From positions 16,540,564 to 16,604,563 of the forward strand of contig JALGQZ010000009.1 in the NCBI GenBank assembly GCA_023105745.1: 64,000 nucleotides of DNA, given 5' to 3'. This DNA comes from Austropuccinia psidii. Its lineage: Eukaryota; Basidiomycota; Pucciniomycetes; Pucciniales; Sphaerophragmiaceae. The first letter of the stretch is position 1. Each line of letters opens with the position of its first letter. This document shows positions 15,131 through 25,553 of the stretch, in pieces. The notes beneath the pieces are model-generated. The model was given only the letters and a program-made list of their open reading frames with translations. It had not been told where the DNA came from and did no database searches. A program made the position numbers and the translations under genes.

Positions 15131-16864
15131 GAAAAAGTGGCCAGAATATGTGAAAAGTGGAAAGACTTATGCTGGAGGGTTGAGAACCCAACTTTATAGT
15201 TATTATACAGCTGTGTTGACTATCTTGGGAAAAGAAACCTTTGCCCTCTTGAGAAATGAACTGTGTTCATTGAATTGTCACATGGTAAATGATCTAAAAC
15301 AAAAGGGTCAATGCAATACAGGTTGCTTGAATATAGCCTGTATGGGTGATTTGAGCTGTCCATGGAGTGTGTTTGATGCCTTGACAACGTATTTGAGAAA
15401 TAAAAGCCTCTTCAAATTTCCCTTAAAGAATCCTTGGCCAGTATTCCTTTGAAGGAATATTTGTGAGCGGGAAATGACCAATAACTGAAGGGCCACATGA
15501 TTGGTGTCCTCAAATGGTCTTTTGAATATCCTCATGAGTCACAAGCTTTATTACTTGAAAACATTCCTTCGCAATGGGTTTGGTGGAGGATTGGCTTCAC
15601 TTTATATGGAAGAATTGGGTCTTGAAAGTGCCACCCTTGAATTTCTGAGGAAAATTGGTGCATACTAGTATATAATACCATATATTCCCCATTCATGGTT
15701 CCTGCAGTGCTGGGTCCAGTAATAGGAAAGGGTTTCCCTGGTCTTGAGGGGAGAACTTCTTAATAGCTGGTGGTTGACCTCTGGTTACTGGCAGAGGCCA
15801 TTGTTGAAGTATTGGGGGTGTGTTTTGAAAAATTTCATTTTTGAGGTTTTGGGTCATTTTGGTGCTTAGTGGTTGGCAGGCCAAAGGTATGGCCCATTGG
15901 CCTCCTTGGGCCAAAAGAGGCCTAGGTGGTTTATGGACTGCAGTATGTAGAGGCCATAGGGGTCCTATATGGCCCAAATCCCCTTAATCAAAGAGGGTAG
16001 GCTAGAAGGCCTGGAAAGGTTCCAAGGGGACATAGACCCCCCAGTCCCAATTTCAGTGGCATGGCCTGGGGGCAGAGGTGATGTAATGGGCCAAAAGGTC
16101 CTTAGAATCAGGATATTTCCAGGAATAGTGGGTGTGGCCCAGAGGCCACCAAACACCATAAGGGGGGTAATTTCCCAAAAAATGGATATTATGGTCAATT
16201 GGCCATAAATGGCTGAAGGAAAGAATTTACATAAACACCCATTAGGGGTATTTCCCATGGTTGTGTAAGATATACTAAATCAAAACATATTTTCTTGAAA
16301 AGTCTACTTGGCTGCTTGTCAAACAAACATTTACTTGTTTTAAAGGAGGAAAGGCCAGTTGTAACGTATTCCTTGCCTGTTTTCCAAATTCCCTGACATG
16401 CCCAAGCTAAATTTTTTATATCAAGAAGAAGCTTTCTTGAGATAAAACTCATTTTAAAACAAGTTACAACTAAATTTATCTATCCTAGATCTTGAGAGTT
16501 TCATAATCAAAACAGACATCAAGGTTCACCCAGCAGAGTATCAGTGATGGGCTTCATACTAAAGTAGCTATTATAAAATGTTTTAAAATTCAAAAAAAAC
16601 CCTTTTTTTCAGGAGTGATCCTTCCATTGCCACAATTTTGTATCTTTCTGACTAGCTCTGAGCCCAATTTTTGTTTCTTTGAGCGCGAATACCTTTTAAT
16701 TGAGTTGAATCTCAGCTTGGTAGGGTTTAGAAATGGTGAATTGGGTAGAAGAAACTCCAACCTGATACCTTTTGAGGATTTCAGAAGCTCTGTGAATTAT
16801 TTGAATTTCATTCCTTGATGGATGGGTACATTATTCATTTTCATAATTGACTTGTTGGGCAGTT
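15131..16864. other. Geneless stretch with a G-rich island (15690-16210)
   Basis: From about 15690 to 16210 the sequence becomes markedly GC-rich, with many GGCC, GGGG and TTGGGCC words, against an AT-rich background. No reading frame has recognisable protein features. A similar island lies at 44990-45490. Both lie to the right of a minus-strand family-C fragment, so they may be internal, non-coding parts of one element family. Confidence 0.45.
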
Positions 16865-17767
16865 TCAGTTGAAGGGAAAGAAAAATATTATTAATTCATA
16901 GCTTCCAATGCAGCCAGTAATCTGAAAATTAGAATTGAAGAGTTCATTATATGCAAATCCTTCATCAGACATTGATTTAGTGAGTGTGATTTGCTTCACT
17001 TTTGGAACTAAACTGAGAAAAGAATGCTTTCCTGAATTAAATCTCAAAAGGTGAAAAAATAAACAAACCAACAAACCTGATGGAGAGTGACAAAAGCTCT
17101 TCCTTAGTAGAGTTCAAATCCTGACTCATAAACAAAGACTATCTTTAATAAATTACAATGACTTATTTTTTTACAAACTTTTCACATTGTGCTAGCAGGT
17201 TAGGGCTTTTTGAAGCTGATGGCATGTTTTTGGCTTGCTTCCAAGTGATATCTATATCACTAAAGAGGACTTTTATATATTGACAGGATATTTTGACTTT
17301 AAGTTTTTCTTCTCAGAATCCTTTGATTTCTTTAACAGTAACTGTTTGATTTTTGTTTATTAAATAGAGAATATTGGTTTTCTTTTCATCGTTAATTTTT
17401 TCTTCATGCTTCTTGTACTGTTTTTTATCCTTGAGATTTTCTTGAAATACATGGTAAGATTTCCAAGAGGAAGTATTGAATGCCTCAGAAGCTGCCTTTT
17501 GTGACATCCTTTTCTCCATAATTTTCTCCCGCACTGGACCTCGCACGTTGGGGCTTCCAATACCATTTGCCTTCTTTTGCTTATGAGTTAGCTTTTCACT
17601 AATCTTGTTTCTTTTCTTATAATTTAAAATCTGCATTGATAATAATTATTTTACAAAATATTTCTTCATTTTTTGTTTTTCATCTACACAAATTACGTCT
17701 TTTTCTTCAGAATGAAGTTCTTCCTCTTTGAAATATACTGACCCATTTGATGAGGTTTGATTGGAGG
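16865..17767 (-). pseudogene. Decayed Tc1/mariner-like (IS630-type) transposase
   Basis: Minus-strand frames contain, in order: an N-terminal segment from an ATG at 17767; a first helix-turn-helix-like segment (MSQKAASEAFNTSSW) and a second (KKTNILYLINKNQTVTVKEI) in the fragment 17636-17313; a linker with SDIDITWKQAKNMPSASKSP near 17230; and a remnant of the catalytic block reading FVYESGF, where the family has DESGF. The catalytic Asp codon is therefore changed to Tyr and is followed by stops. A last fragment (17074-16865) holds SDEGFAYNELFNSN. Frame changes and stops show it is long dead. Terminal repeats were not found. It lies just left of the CACTA insertion. Confidence 0.65.
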
Positions 17768-18126
17768 TTCTCATCATTGGTAAGAAAAAAATATAAATTA
17801 TAAAGGAATTTTGAGAAAGAAGGAAATAATTACTTATTTATTCTCTCAATTTCACTTCTTTTCTTGGTTTCTGGAAACCAGACATGAAATTCTGGTTGAC
17901 CAGAAATTAAAGAAATGTGCTAAGAATTGGCTTTTAACACCAATTTAACCGCCTATAAAGCTGCATCTTCTGACAGCCAAATTTGGATTGACAAGCAGCC
18001 AAAAGAACTTATAGAAAATACCTAAACTTAATAAATAATTAATATATTATGATTATTAATTGAAAGAAAAAATGAAAATAAAACTACTTCAAATATTGAA
18101 AATAAGAAATAATTTCATATTTGATA

Positions 18127-18172
18127 CACCAGGGCGAATCTCGTGTCAATCGTCGGCGATTGACTTCACGTC
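18127..18172 (+). repeat. Left terminal inverted repeat of the CACTA element
   Basis: It starts CACCAGGGCGAATCT and pairs with 38953-38998. It contains an internal 20-bp near-palindrome (18145-18164, GTCAATCG-TCGG-CGATTGAC). Just inside, the motif CGTCAAGC or CGTCGAGC recurs several times (18170-18240), as expected of subterminal transposase-binding repeats. Confidence 0.93.
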
Positions 18173-18428
18173 AAGCAAACGTCAAGCAGGATAAAAGTCG
18201 AGCTCACGTCAAGCAAAAATCAAGCGAACGTCGAGCACACGTCCTACTCTTGTCTTACACCAAATCCTGTGACATCCACCAATATTGGTTCCCCTGTGCC
18301 TTCAACTCAGATTCCTCACCACCTGATCATCCCGCAACCGTCCGATGGTTGGTGAAAATTACACATGACCCGCCTGTTTGCACAAACACACATCAAAGAG
18401 GTCCTTCAGCCAGTCTTGATGTAGGCGG

Positions 18429-18858
18429 GGGGTTTGACTTCACCAGGTCATCCATAAAAGGACTCCGCCTGAGCAGGATTGTCGTTTTGCAGGTGACACT
18501 GGTAGAGCCCGCCGCACAATACCGCGTGTGTGGGTGCGGGTGCGTGTGCATTGGCGTGTGCGGGTGCGGGTGCGCTTGCGTGTGCATTGGCGCGTGCGGT
18601 GTGCGGGTGCGCAAGGGTCGCTTCCCCTTCCTACATGATGATGGCGCAGCTAGAAATTTTGGATGGGGGTTTGACTTCACCAGGTCGTCCATGAAAGGAC
18701 TCCGCCTTAGCGGGATTGTCGTTTTGCAGGTGACACTGGTAGAGCCCGCCGCACAATACCGCGTGTGTGGGTGCGGGTGCGCTTGCGTGTGCATTGGCAT
18801 GTGCGCAAGGGCCGCTTCCCCTTCCAACATGATGATGACGCAGTTAGAAATTTTGGAT
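18429..18858. repeat. Left subterminal tandem duplication with GTGCGG tracts
   Basis: A block of about 237 bp beginning GGGGTTTGACTTCACCAGG (18429) is repeated from 18666 in a shortened, about 193-bp form. Each copy contains alternating purine/pyrimidine GTGTGTGGGTGCGGGTGCG tracts of different length. The long plus-strand open frame across it has no protein-like features and starts upstream of the element end, so I treat this as subterminal DNA, not a gene. Confidence 0.9.
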
Positions 18859-19064
18859 GCTGTGAAAGGTGAGTGTGTGGGTCATTTGATCATTGAACTT
18901 GGCTTATTCACACTGTACCCAATGTCAAAATAGTAAGTTCTTTGTGGCAATGTGAAATAATGGGCTTTGCTTGTCACAATGGCATGTCTCTGTCACTAAA
19001 TTTCGAGGCAGTTATTTCACTAGCAAAATTGCTAATGAATCTGAGATATTTGCATTTCTGTAGA

Positions 19065-22000
19065 CTAAATTTCATGAAATAATGGCTTTATCATTACAAG
19101 CAGTCCACATGACAGAACTTTGTTATCATACAATCCACAGTTACCTTCTATTTCTTCTTCAGATATAATCAAGTGTCCATCATCAAGACCAATAGCTTTG
19201 TAAATATTGAGATGCGGCCAATCTGGTAAGAAATTCACATCAATCTTCAAAGTTTTTAAGATCAGAAAGTTATTGTTCAGTATGCTAGATGGCTCAGAGA
19301 CTTTAAAAATGCTATTAATAATACCAAATTGTTGTGAGTTGCCCCTCAGAAAAGATATCACACTGTTGCTGACATTTTTGGATTCAGTTGAAAATATATT
19401 GTTCCCAATATTAATGTTTGAAACTGGAAAATACCATGGTGAGACAATCCTTGAAGTGAGATGACTTGTGGATTTCACGGTAGTGTCTAAGCTGATCCAA
19501 TCAACTATTTCCCTTGTTGCATGAAAATTCTGTAAGTACTCAACCAGGCAATCATAATTTTCTTGGTCATGGCGGAATGGTTTGTTATATTTATGGTCAT
19601 TGAACAGGGCAGGTGGCTGTGATTCGAAAAGCTGTTTTATTTCACATGGCACGGAAGGGGATTTCAGGAGAACGGAAAGGTTGGAACATTGACAGATATG
19701 TTGAAGTAAGGTTTTATCTATATCATCTATTTAGAGTTGCAAGAAGTTAATCTTATTCAGTTCAGGTGTTTAATCAATGTGAATATATTGATCTTATTAA
19801 TTGACGTACATATTTTGTTATTTGTTGGCATTTTTGCAAATACTCAAATCAAGCCCTCATAACCCCATGTGGCTGAGGCTTGTGCTGGGCCCCAACGTTG
19901 GAAGAGTTCGGGAATATGGTCAGCAAAATGATGATTTGGTTTACTTTTCTGTTTTGGGAACAGGAGTTGATTGGAAAGGCGGAATTTTTTCCAATGTTCA
20001 GCAAATGCAGTCGCATCTCCTATTGAAACAGTCCAACTTGTGGCAATGTTGATAGCACTAATCAAATGGAATGTATTCTTGGTTAGTTCATTTCCAAGTT
20101 CTTCTGACTGACCCATTTGCCTTTGAATGTTGGCGGATTGGTGTACATCTAATGACATCTGTTGACTGAGCATTAAAAATGGAATATAGACCTTATATAA
20201 GAGAGCCCATTCAGCGGCTTTTAAGCTACCATGAGAGGGGGAACCCATGTTGCGAGGAACTCTTGTCCATGATGAGGGAATTATTGTCTCAGATATGATT
20301 TGTCGGAGATGCTCCAGAGCCTCACCCTTGATCTGGTGATCACTCAGTGCAGTGATATCCAATTCAGAGGGGATTTCAGAAGTGGGGATGTAATCGGCAT
20401 CAAATGAAGGAATCTCCGCAGAACCACTAGATGGATGTTCTGTGTTAGGGGTGGGCATTGGGAAGTAGTTTTTTCGGGTGGAAGTAGTGGGGAGTGGCTC
20501 ATTTATTATTTTTGCTGCGTCTCTTCTCAGGGAGCGGGCCTCTCTCAATGTGATTTTATCAAGAGAGCTGTTGGAGGTCATGGAATCTGACTCTGAAATG
20601 TTGGTGTCATTGGATTTCCTGCGGGACCTGAGGTAAATTTTTGATTTGGACTCTGGAATGCACAATTTGAAAGTTGCATGATCCTTCAAAATTCCAAGTA
20701 TTAAATTATGCATTATGTCAAGATTAACCATTCTGGTGGCATCCCAATACGGAAGGTCTTCTAAAATTGAATATTGCACTCCATACTCAGAGAAAATTGC
20801 TTGTCTTTGTTGTGGGGTTGCCCGAAGCCATTTGGCAATGGTTGATTTATGATTTTGATATGAGCGTGTGTAGTGAAATTGAGGACCAATTTCATCAATT
20901 TGAGCTTTGTGAATGGTGCAAAAATTACAAAAGTGGTTGCCTGAATGGGAAATAAATCCAGTAAGCTTGCGCATGGCAACCACATCCGCAATGGCTGTGA
21001 GAATGGCAACACAGATAAAGGATCCTGAAGGACCTGTTGAGGTGGGTGAAAAATGGTAACCTTGCCATAGCTCTTTGAGCTCCTTGATGAGTGGCATTAA
21101 TAAAGAATTCAATTGAAGGGAAGTTGGATCCTTTGGACCAGGGATGATTCCTGCAACATAGACATTCTCTGGCTTCAATCTTTCACTTGGGGGGAGATTA
21201 AGACAAATAAGCATGATAGGTCCAATGCTGGCCAACCGGGTGGACTTTCCATGTGCATTAAACCAGTCCACATAAATGGAGAAGGCCAATGCACCAGGAA
21301 TGGACATGAATGGGGGTTCATGGATATTTCTAGTGCCAGTGAAGCGTCTCCAGACCAATCCATCCCAGACGTCACATTTAGGGGAATCTTCGGGAGTTTG
21401 GGATTGTTGATGTTGATGCAGAATGTCCATAATTCCAGCCTGCTGGAGAAATCTGGCAAGCCAATTTTTGAATGGTTGATAAATGAAATGTTTTGTTGGT
21501 ATAAATTTTTGCTTCATGTTGGTGGTGTTTTGGGTGTGGGCTTCAAATGAATAGATGAATTTGCCTAATGATTGTGTGCAAGGGGGATCATGATCATTTG
21601 GGTTATTATGGTGTTGACAGTGGGGTTGGTCAGTTGTGACGGATTCAGTAAGGCCATTAAGAGAGAAACATTGAGGACAACATATATAGTTTTGAATCAC
21701 TGGCTCCAATTGGAGATGTTCAAATATGGTACTCAGATGTTGAGGTATATGGAATGCAGGAATGGGGGGACCACCGGAGCGTGAGATGCTGGACTTGATC
21801 AGCAGGTTTAGGGCGGGGTTGAGAATGCGTGAAGCCCGCCGGGGTATATTATACCTTAATGATAGAATGGCAGATATTATCACTCCAAGGTCTTGTGGAG
21901 GAAGGGTTTGACTGCTGCTGTATGGTTTCTGTGCAGTTGAATTGAGAACCGCTGGAGTTGAGAAAGTGCTTTGGGTCAAACGTGAATAATCAGCTGGGAA

Positions 22001-22225
22001 GATTTGATCCAATAGAATTTGTGGGCACCCAGATCCTGATGCAGAAGTAGGGATGTTTGGAAGAGATTTGGGTGCAATGGTTGATTTGAGCTTTTTAATG
22101 TGCTGTTTATATTGGAAAGGTGTAAAGGCAACTCCAGGCCTATCACCCTCAGGGGAAGAGTGTGTTTGAGCTGAGCAGTGTTGACACATGCATATACGCA
22201 TTGAGGAATAGCGGCAGGTTGTCAT
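19065..22225 (-). CDS. tnp2: CACTA transposase, Tnp2 family (one in-frame stop)
   Basis: This gene would encode the transposase that cuts and moves CACTA elements. Two exons are supported: 22225-19810 and 19726-19065 (83-bp intron, GTACGT...TAG), about 1,025 codons. Order: Cys/His-rich N-terminus (CMCQHC near the start, CCPQC near residue 180); YVDWFNAHG with Asp 320; NVYVAGIIPGP; HSGNHFCNFC near 430; LPYWDATRMVNLDIMHN with Asp 495, Asp 503 and His 506, the Tnp2 D-x-MHN hallmark; RVPRNMGSPSHGSLKA; then NHHFADHIPELFQ...WGYE. A TGA at codon 794 (19844-19846) interrupts the frame before FAKMPTNNK, which continues through the intron into DIDKTLLQHICQ in frame, so this is a nonsense mutation rather than the natural end. 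Divergent from the 623-aa gene at 23187; the 0.96-kb gap holds a palindrome. Confidence 0.9.
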
Positions 22226-22586
22226 TGTTGCAGAAATTGGGAGTACAGTTGGTTTGTGTATAAATATCTATGGCTGATGTGAAAGTGTTTAGGAGTGTTA
22301 TTAATTGGCAAAAAAATTGAGTGATTCTTTATGAAGGGTGAGATGATTTGAGCCAGCTGGGAGTTTTATCCCATTTGTAATGGTGTGTGCGCTGCAGCTG
22401 ATAGAGTGTAACATGTCTCATCTGGATGGCGGAATTGGTTAGGAGTTTAATGGGGTAAAATGCCATGCAGCTCAATGCTCATACATATTCTATTTTATTT
22501 ACACATGGCAATACTGCGGTTGTGACCCTTGAGGGGCGTTGCAATAGGGATGTGTCAACATTGATTTGAGGGGATTGACATTCAAA

Positions 22587-22616
22587 CCATGTACGCTGGC
22601 ACGCCATTGTACATGG
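22587..22616. promoter_or_regulatory. Palindrome P1 between the divergent tnp2 and 623-aa genes
   Basis: A 30-bp imperfect palindrome, arms CCATGTACG.TGGC and GCCA..GTACATGG. It is one of six related palindromes in the CACTA element. It sits in the shared upstream region of two divergent genes, suggesting an operator or promoter element. Function is inferred. Confidence 0.5.
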
Positions 22617-23186
22617 CTTAAACCTTATTACAGACATAACGATATAACTCTATTACATAAGGGGTTGGAGTGCAGCTGAAGTCTTGGTATTTGGTTTGAG
22701 TGCAGCAGGCTTTGAATCGGTTGGAATGTGATTTGGATTGTCTCGCCTTTCTTGAAAAGGTGATGTCTCTTTTGTGGGTAAATCCTTCATGAATATACCC
22801 CTTTACAGATGTACAATGCTGTGGAATTTCAATGCGTATATTGGCAGTTTGGATAATTCACAAAATGTGACAATGGGGAGGCGGAAATATTACCTAATAT
22901 GATTACTTATGGATGATGGGTCCCCTTTGAGATCAAGGGAATATTACATTATATGGTGGTAGGCCGTGCAGGGTGGTTTCCGACCGAAGCGGAGGAGCTC
23001 AAGAGGAGGCAGGGAGGATTCTCCTAAAAAGAGGCTTATTGGACTTTCACGCAACACTTAGTTCCAACTATTCATAGAATTTCTCTATTCTAAATTTGAA
23101 AAGATTTCATCTCATATCACTCTATTTTATCATAATACTGAGGTGTTTTATCTAGTTAAAAATATTACTGTACTTTTTCGGCCCTT

Positions 23187-25248
23187 ATGTCATCTTCCAA
23201 GTCACATCAATCCCGTTCAGGTTCTGTTCATGACTCAGATAGTGAATCTAGCATAGAATATGTTCAAACACAATCACCATTGAGTCCCAACATTCCTCTC
23301 ACAGCCCCTATCGCATCCTCAATGAATGTATCAGGTCTTAACATTGATGTGGGAAATCCGAAGGCTCCAACTTCCAGCACTTGGGCGATCCCAAATATTT
23401 CTGTCACTCCAATTCCCCCGAATCCCACTAATACACAAATGCATGTGTCTGAGGGGCCGGAAGGCACACCTCAAATCTCATCAAACGCTAATCCCCAATC
23501 AAAATTTCCACGTGAGTTCCTCCTTAACCCCGGTCGGAATCCAGTCGCATCCCAGGATCCCTTTGGACGAAGTCAACAGCCAACCCTCAATATTCCATCA
23601 GGATCTCAGGCTCATGTGGGAAATGAAAGGCGCGTTGATGGCGGGCGACGAAAAAGACCTTTGGAAAATGTAACTTGGAGCGGTCTGTCAGAGGGAAATC
23701 CAGGATTGACGCTTCATCAAAGTAAGTCAGTTGAATTTTGGAGTATAAAATTTTTCACAATTTGATATTTTTGTTTCATGGGTTAGATATGGCACCTAAA
23801 GGCAAGTCAGTCCGATCTCAGGAGCCAATTGAAGATTGTGAGGATGACCAGTCTTCATTAATTTTTTGATGTGTTAACTGATGATTTGCATGGCAGGGGA
23901 TGAACTTTATGCGTCTTCACCTCTGGTCCATAAAGAGAAAGTCACTGGAAGTCATCATCCATATGCCTCCAAACCAAGAACGGGTCATGCCAGTTCATCA
24001 AGAGAAAGAATTGTGGATGATGAGGGTGAGAACATGTCTCCGACTCAAAGTGAAAGAAATGATGAACCAAGGAGGGACGATTTCACGGCGCATGAGCAAG
24101 GCACTCAATCAAATAGTGAGTTCACCCATCCTCAGCTGGGCCTTGCCCAGAGTATGCTTGAACAATCCGAGGTCAGACAGCAAAGGAACCAGGCCCGCGA
24201 AGCTCACAATGTGGCGAAACGTGCAAGCCAGAAGGAGCAACAAAAATGGCTGAAGGCAGAACTTCCAGAGAATGTCCATGGAATGAGATCAGCAGTACAC
24301 GCACATTGCCTGTTCCTACTCAAAGTTAGGGATAAGGATTTTTCCTCACTACCAGCACCACCCAGCAGAGAAGAGCGTGAAATTGCAATTCAAGTGGCTG
24401 GTCATCTCGGATATGTCCCCAAGGATGTTTTCAATGAGCCATCAACACAGGTTCAGTCTCAGGGTTTCCAAAGCTACTGCGAAAATGAGCTCCACAAGCT
24501 AGGACTAAAGCGGTTCACTTGGGACTGGGAGAGCTCATGGCAACATCCGTTCAATGAGCTGATGTCTATGGTGTTTTACCGTACATTCCGTCTTGCACTG
24601 GTCAGCACCGTGTATCATCATTACTGTTGGAACAAGGATCATAATAACTATGGGGTCGTGGCGGCTTTAATGGAGCGATATTTCACTTATTTGAAAAGAG
24701 AATGGAAGTCTATTCAAAAGGATGCCGAGTATTTGGTTAAAAAGAAGGAGAATCAAAAGCTCGCAAAGATTCGTCAAAGGGTTAGTTAATGTATCTCTTT
24801 TTCATTGGGAGCAAAGACTGATGATGATCTACTTCATTATGTGCAGACCTGTGAGCGCCGTCGTGAATGGTGTGATACGGCGAAATTTCCCATTCTAGCA
24901 TCACAATTCAATGACCCTCGAGTATGTTCAGATACTGAGGAGGTACTGGAAAATGGCCGTCAAGTTTACCGCAAAGTGGGATTACGCTGGCGCTCCCAGT
25001 TATTTAATGAATTGGTATTAAAAATTGATCGAGACATAGAGTTTTGTAATCGCATTAAAAAAAAGGGTAAAAAAACTATTGATAGATTGCCAGAATTACA
25101 ATCAACAGATGATGGTGATATTCCGGAAGGCTTATCATTTCAGGTATTTGATCAAGATTGGCTCAAAGGCTGTAGTAAGATGCAGACTAGCGCCCTCAAA
25201 ATACTTGACATGCCAGTTATTAGGCCGAATGGTGATGCTCTGCAATAA
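23187..25248 (+). CDS. CACTA-borne 623-aa protein of unknown function, four exons
   Basis: Exons 23187-23721, 23787-23837, 23897-24780 and 24847-25248 join in phase (introns 65, 59, 59 and 66 bp class, all GT...AG) to give 1,872 nt with no internal stop. Residues 1 to about 190 are Ser/Pro/Gln-rich and look disordered, with a basic GGRRKRP near residue 152 that could act as a nuclear signal. A charged, probably coiled segment (QRNQAREAHNVAKRASQKEQ) follows; then a conserved-looking globular part with LPENVHG, HLGYVPKDVF and FTWDWESSWQHPFNE; then a basic RQRTCERRREWCD. I do not recognise a catalytic family. Its position beside and divergent from tnp2 suggests an accessory (TnpA-like) DNA-binding role, but that is inference from context only. 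Note: three introns in total (65, 59, 66 bp). Confidence 0.75.
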
Positions 25249-25553
25249 GTTAGTAATATAAATGTATAGCACCGTTACAAATTAACATTTTGTGAATTAT
25301 TTGTGCAGGTGTAATAAAATCTGATTATTATCTCTTAAGGATGAAACAACTTGCTAAATATGTTAGAATATAGACAATATGAATTGAAATGTATCACCGT
25401 CTCCCTTAGCAATAAAACTCTATTGCTCATTTTCATTGAGGAAATATTGAAGAAGTTCGATCCAGCTCATGGTGTTCATAATTGTGGACCTGTGCCAGAG
25501 TCAACAGGGGTTATCAACTTTGTCAATCACAAATTATATAATATCAGTAAGGC
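25249..25553. other. Gap between convergent genes
   Basis: About 305 bp separate the stop of the 623-aa gene (25248) from the end of the SNF2 gene (25554, minus). It is AT-rich, and an open plus-strand frame at 25351-25596 is mostly antisense to the SNF2 3' end. Probably shared 3' untranslated and terminator sequence. Confidence 0.4.

Noticed and set aside
15150..15452. 100-aa plus-strand frame
   Set aside because: It overlaps family-C-like repeat sequence and has no domain-like features.
17100..17130. tRNA-like B-box (GAGTTCAAATCCTGACTC)
   Set aside because: No acceptor stem, A-box or cloverleaf around it; it lies inside the transposase relic.
18121..18933. 270-aa plus-strand frame at the left CACTA end
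   Set aside because: It starts outside the element and runs through the terminal repeat, subterminal motifs and GTGCGG tracts; it is not protein-like.
19065..22225. KDZ-class or Plavaka transposase, because of the TET linkage
   Set aside because: The D-x-MHN motif, the SHG-K block and the CACCA ends with a 3-bp duplication fit Tnp2/CACTA.
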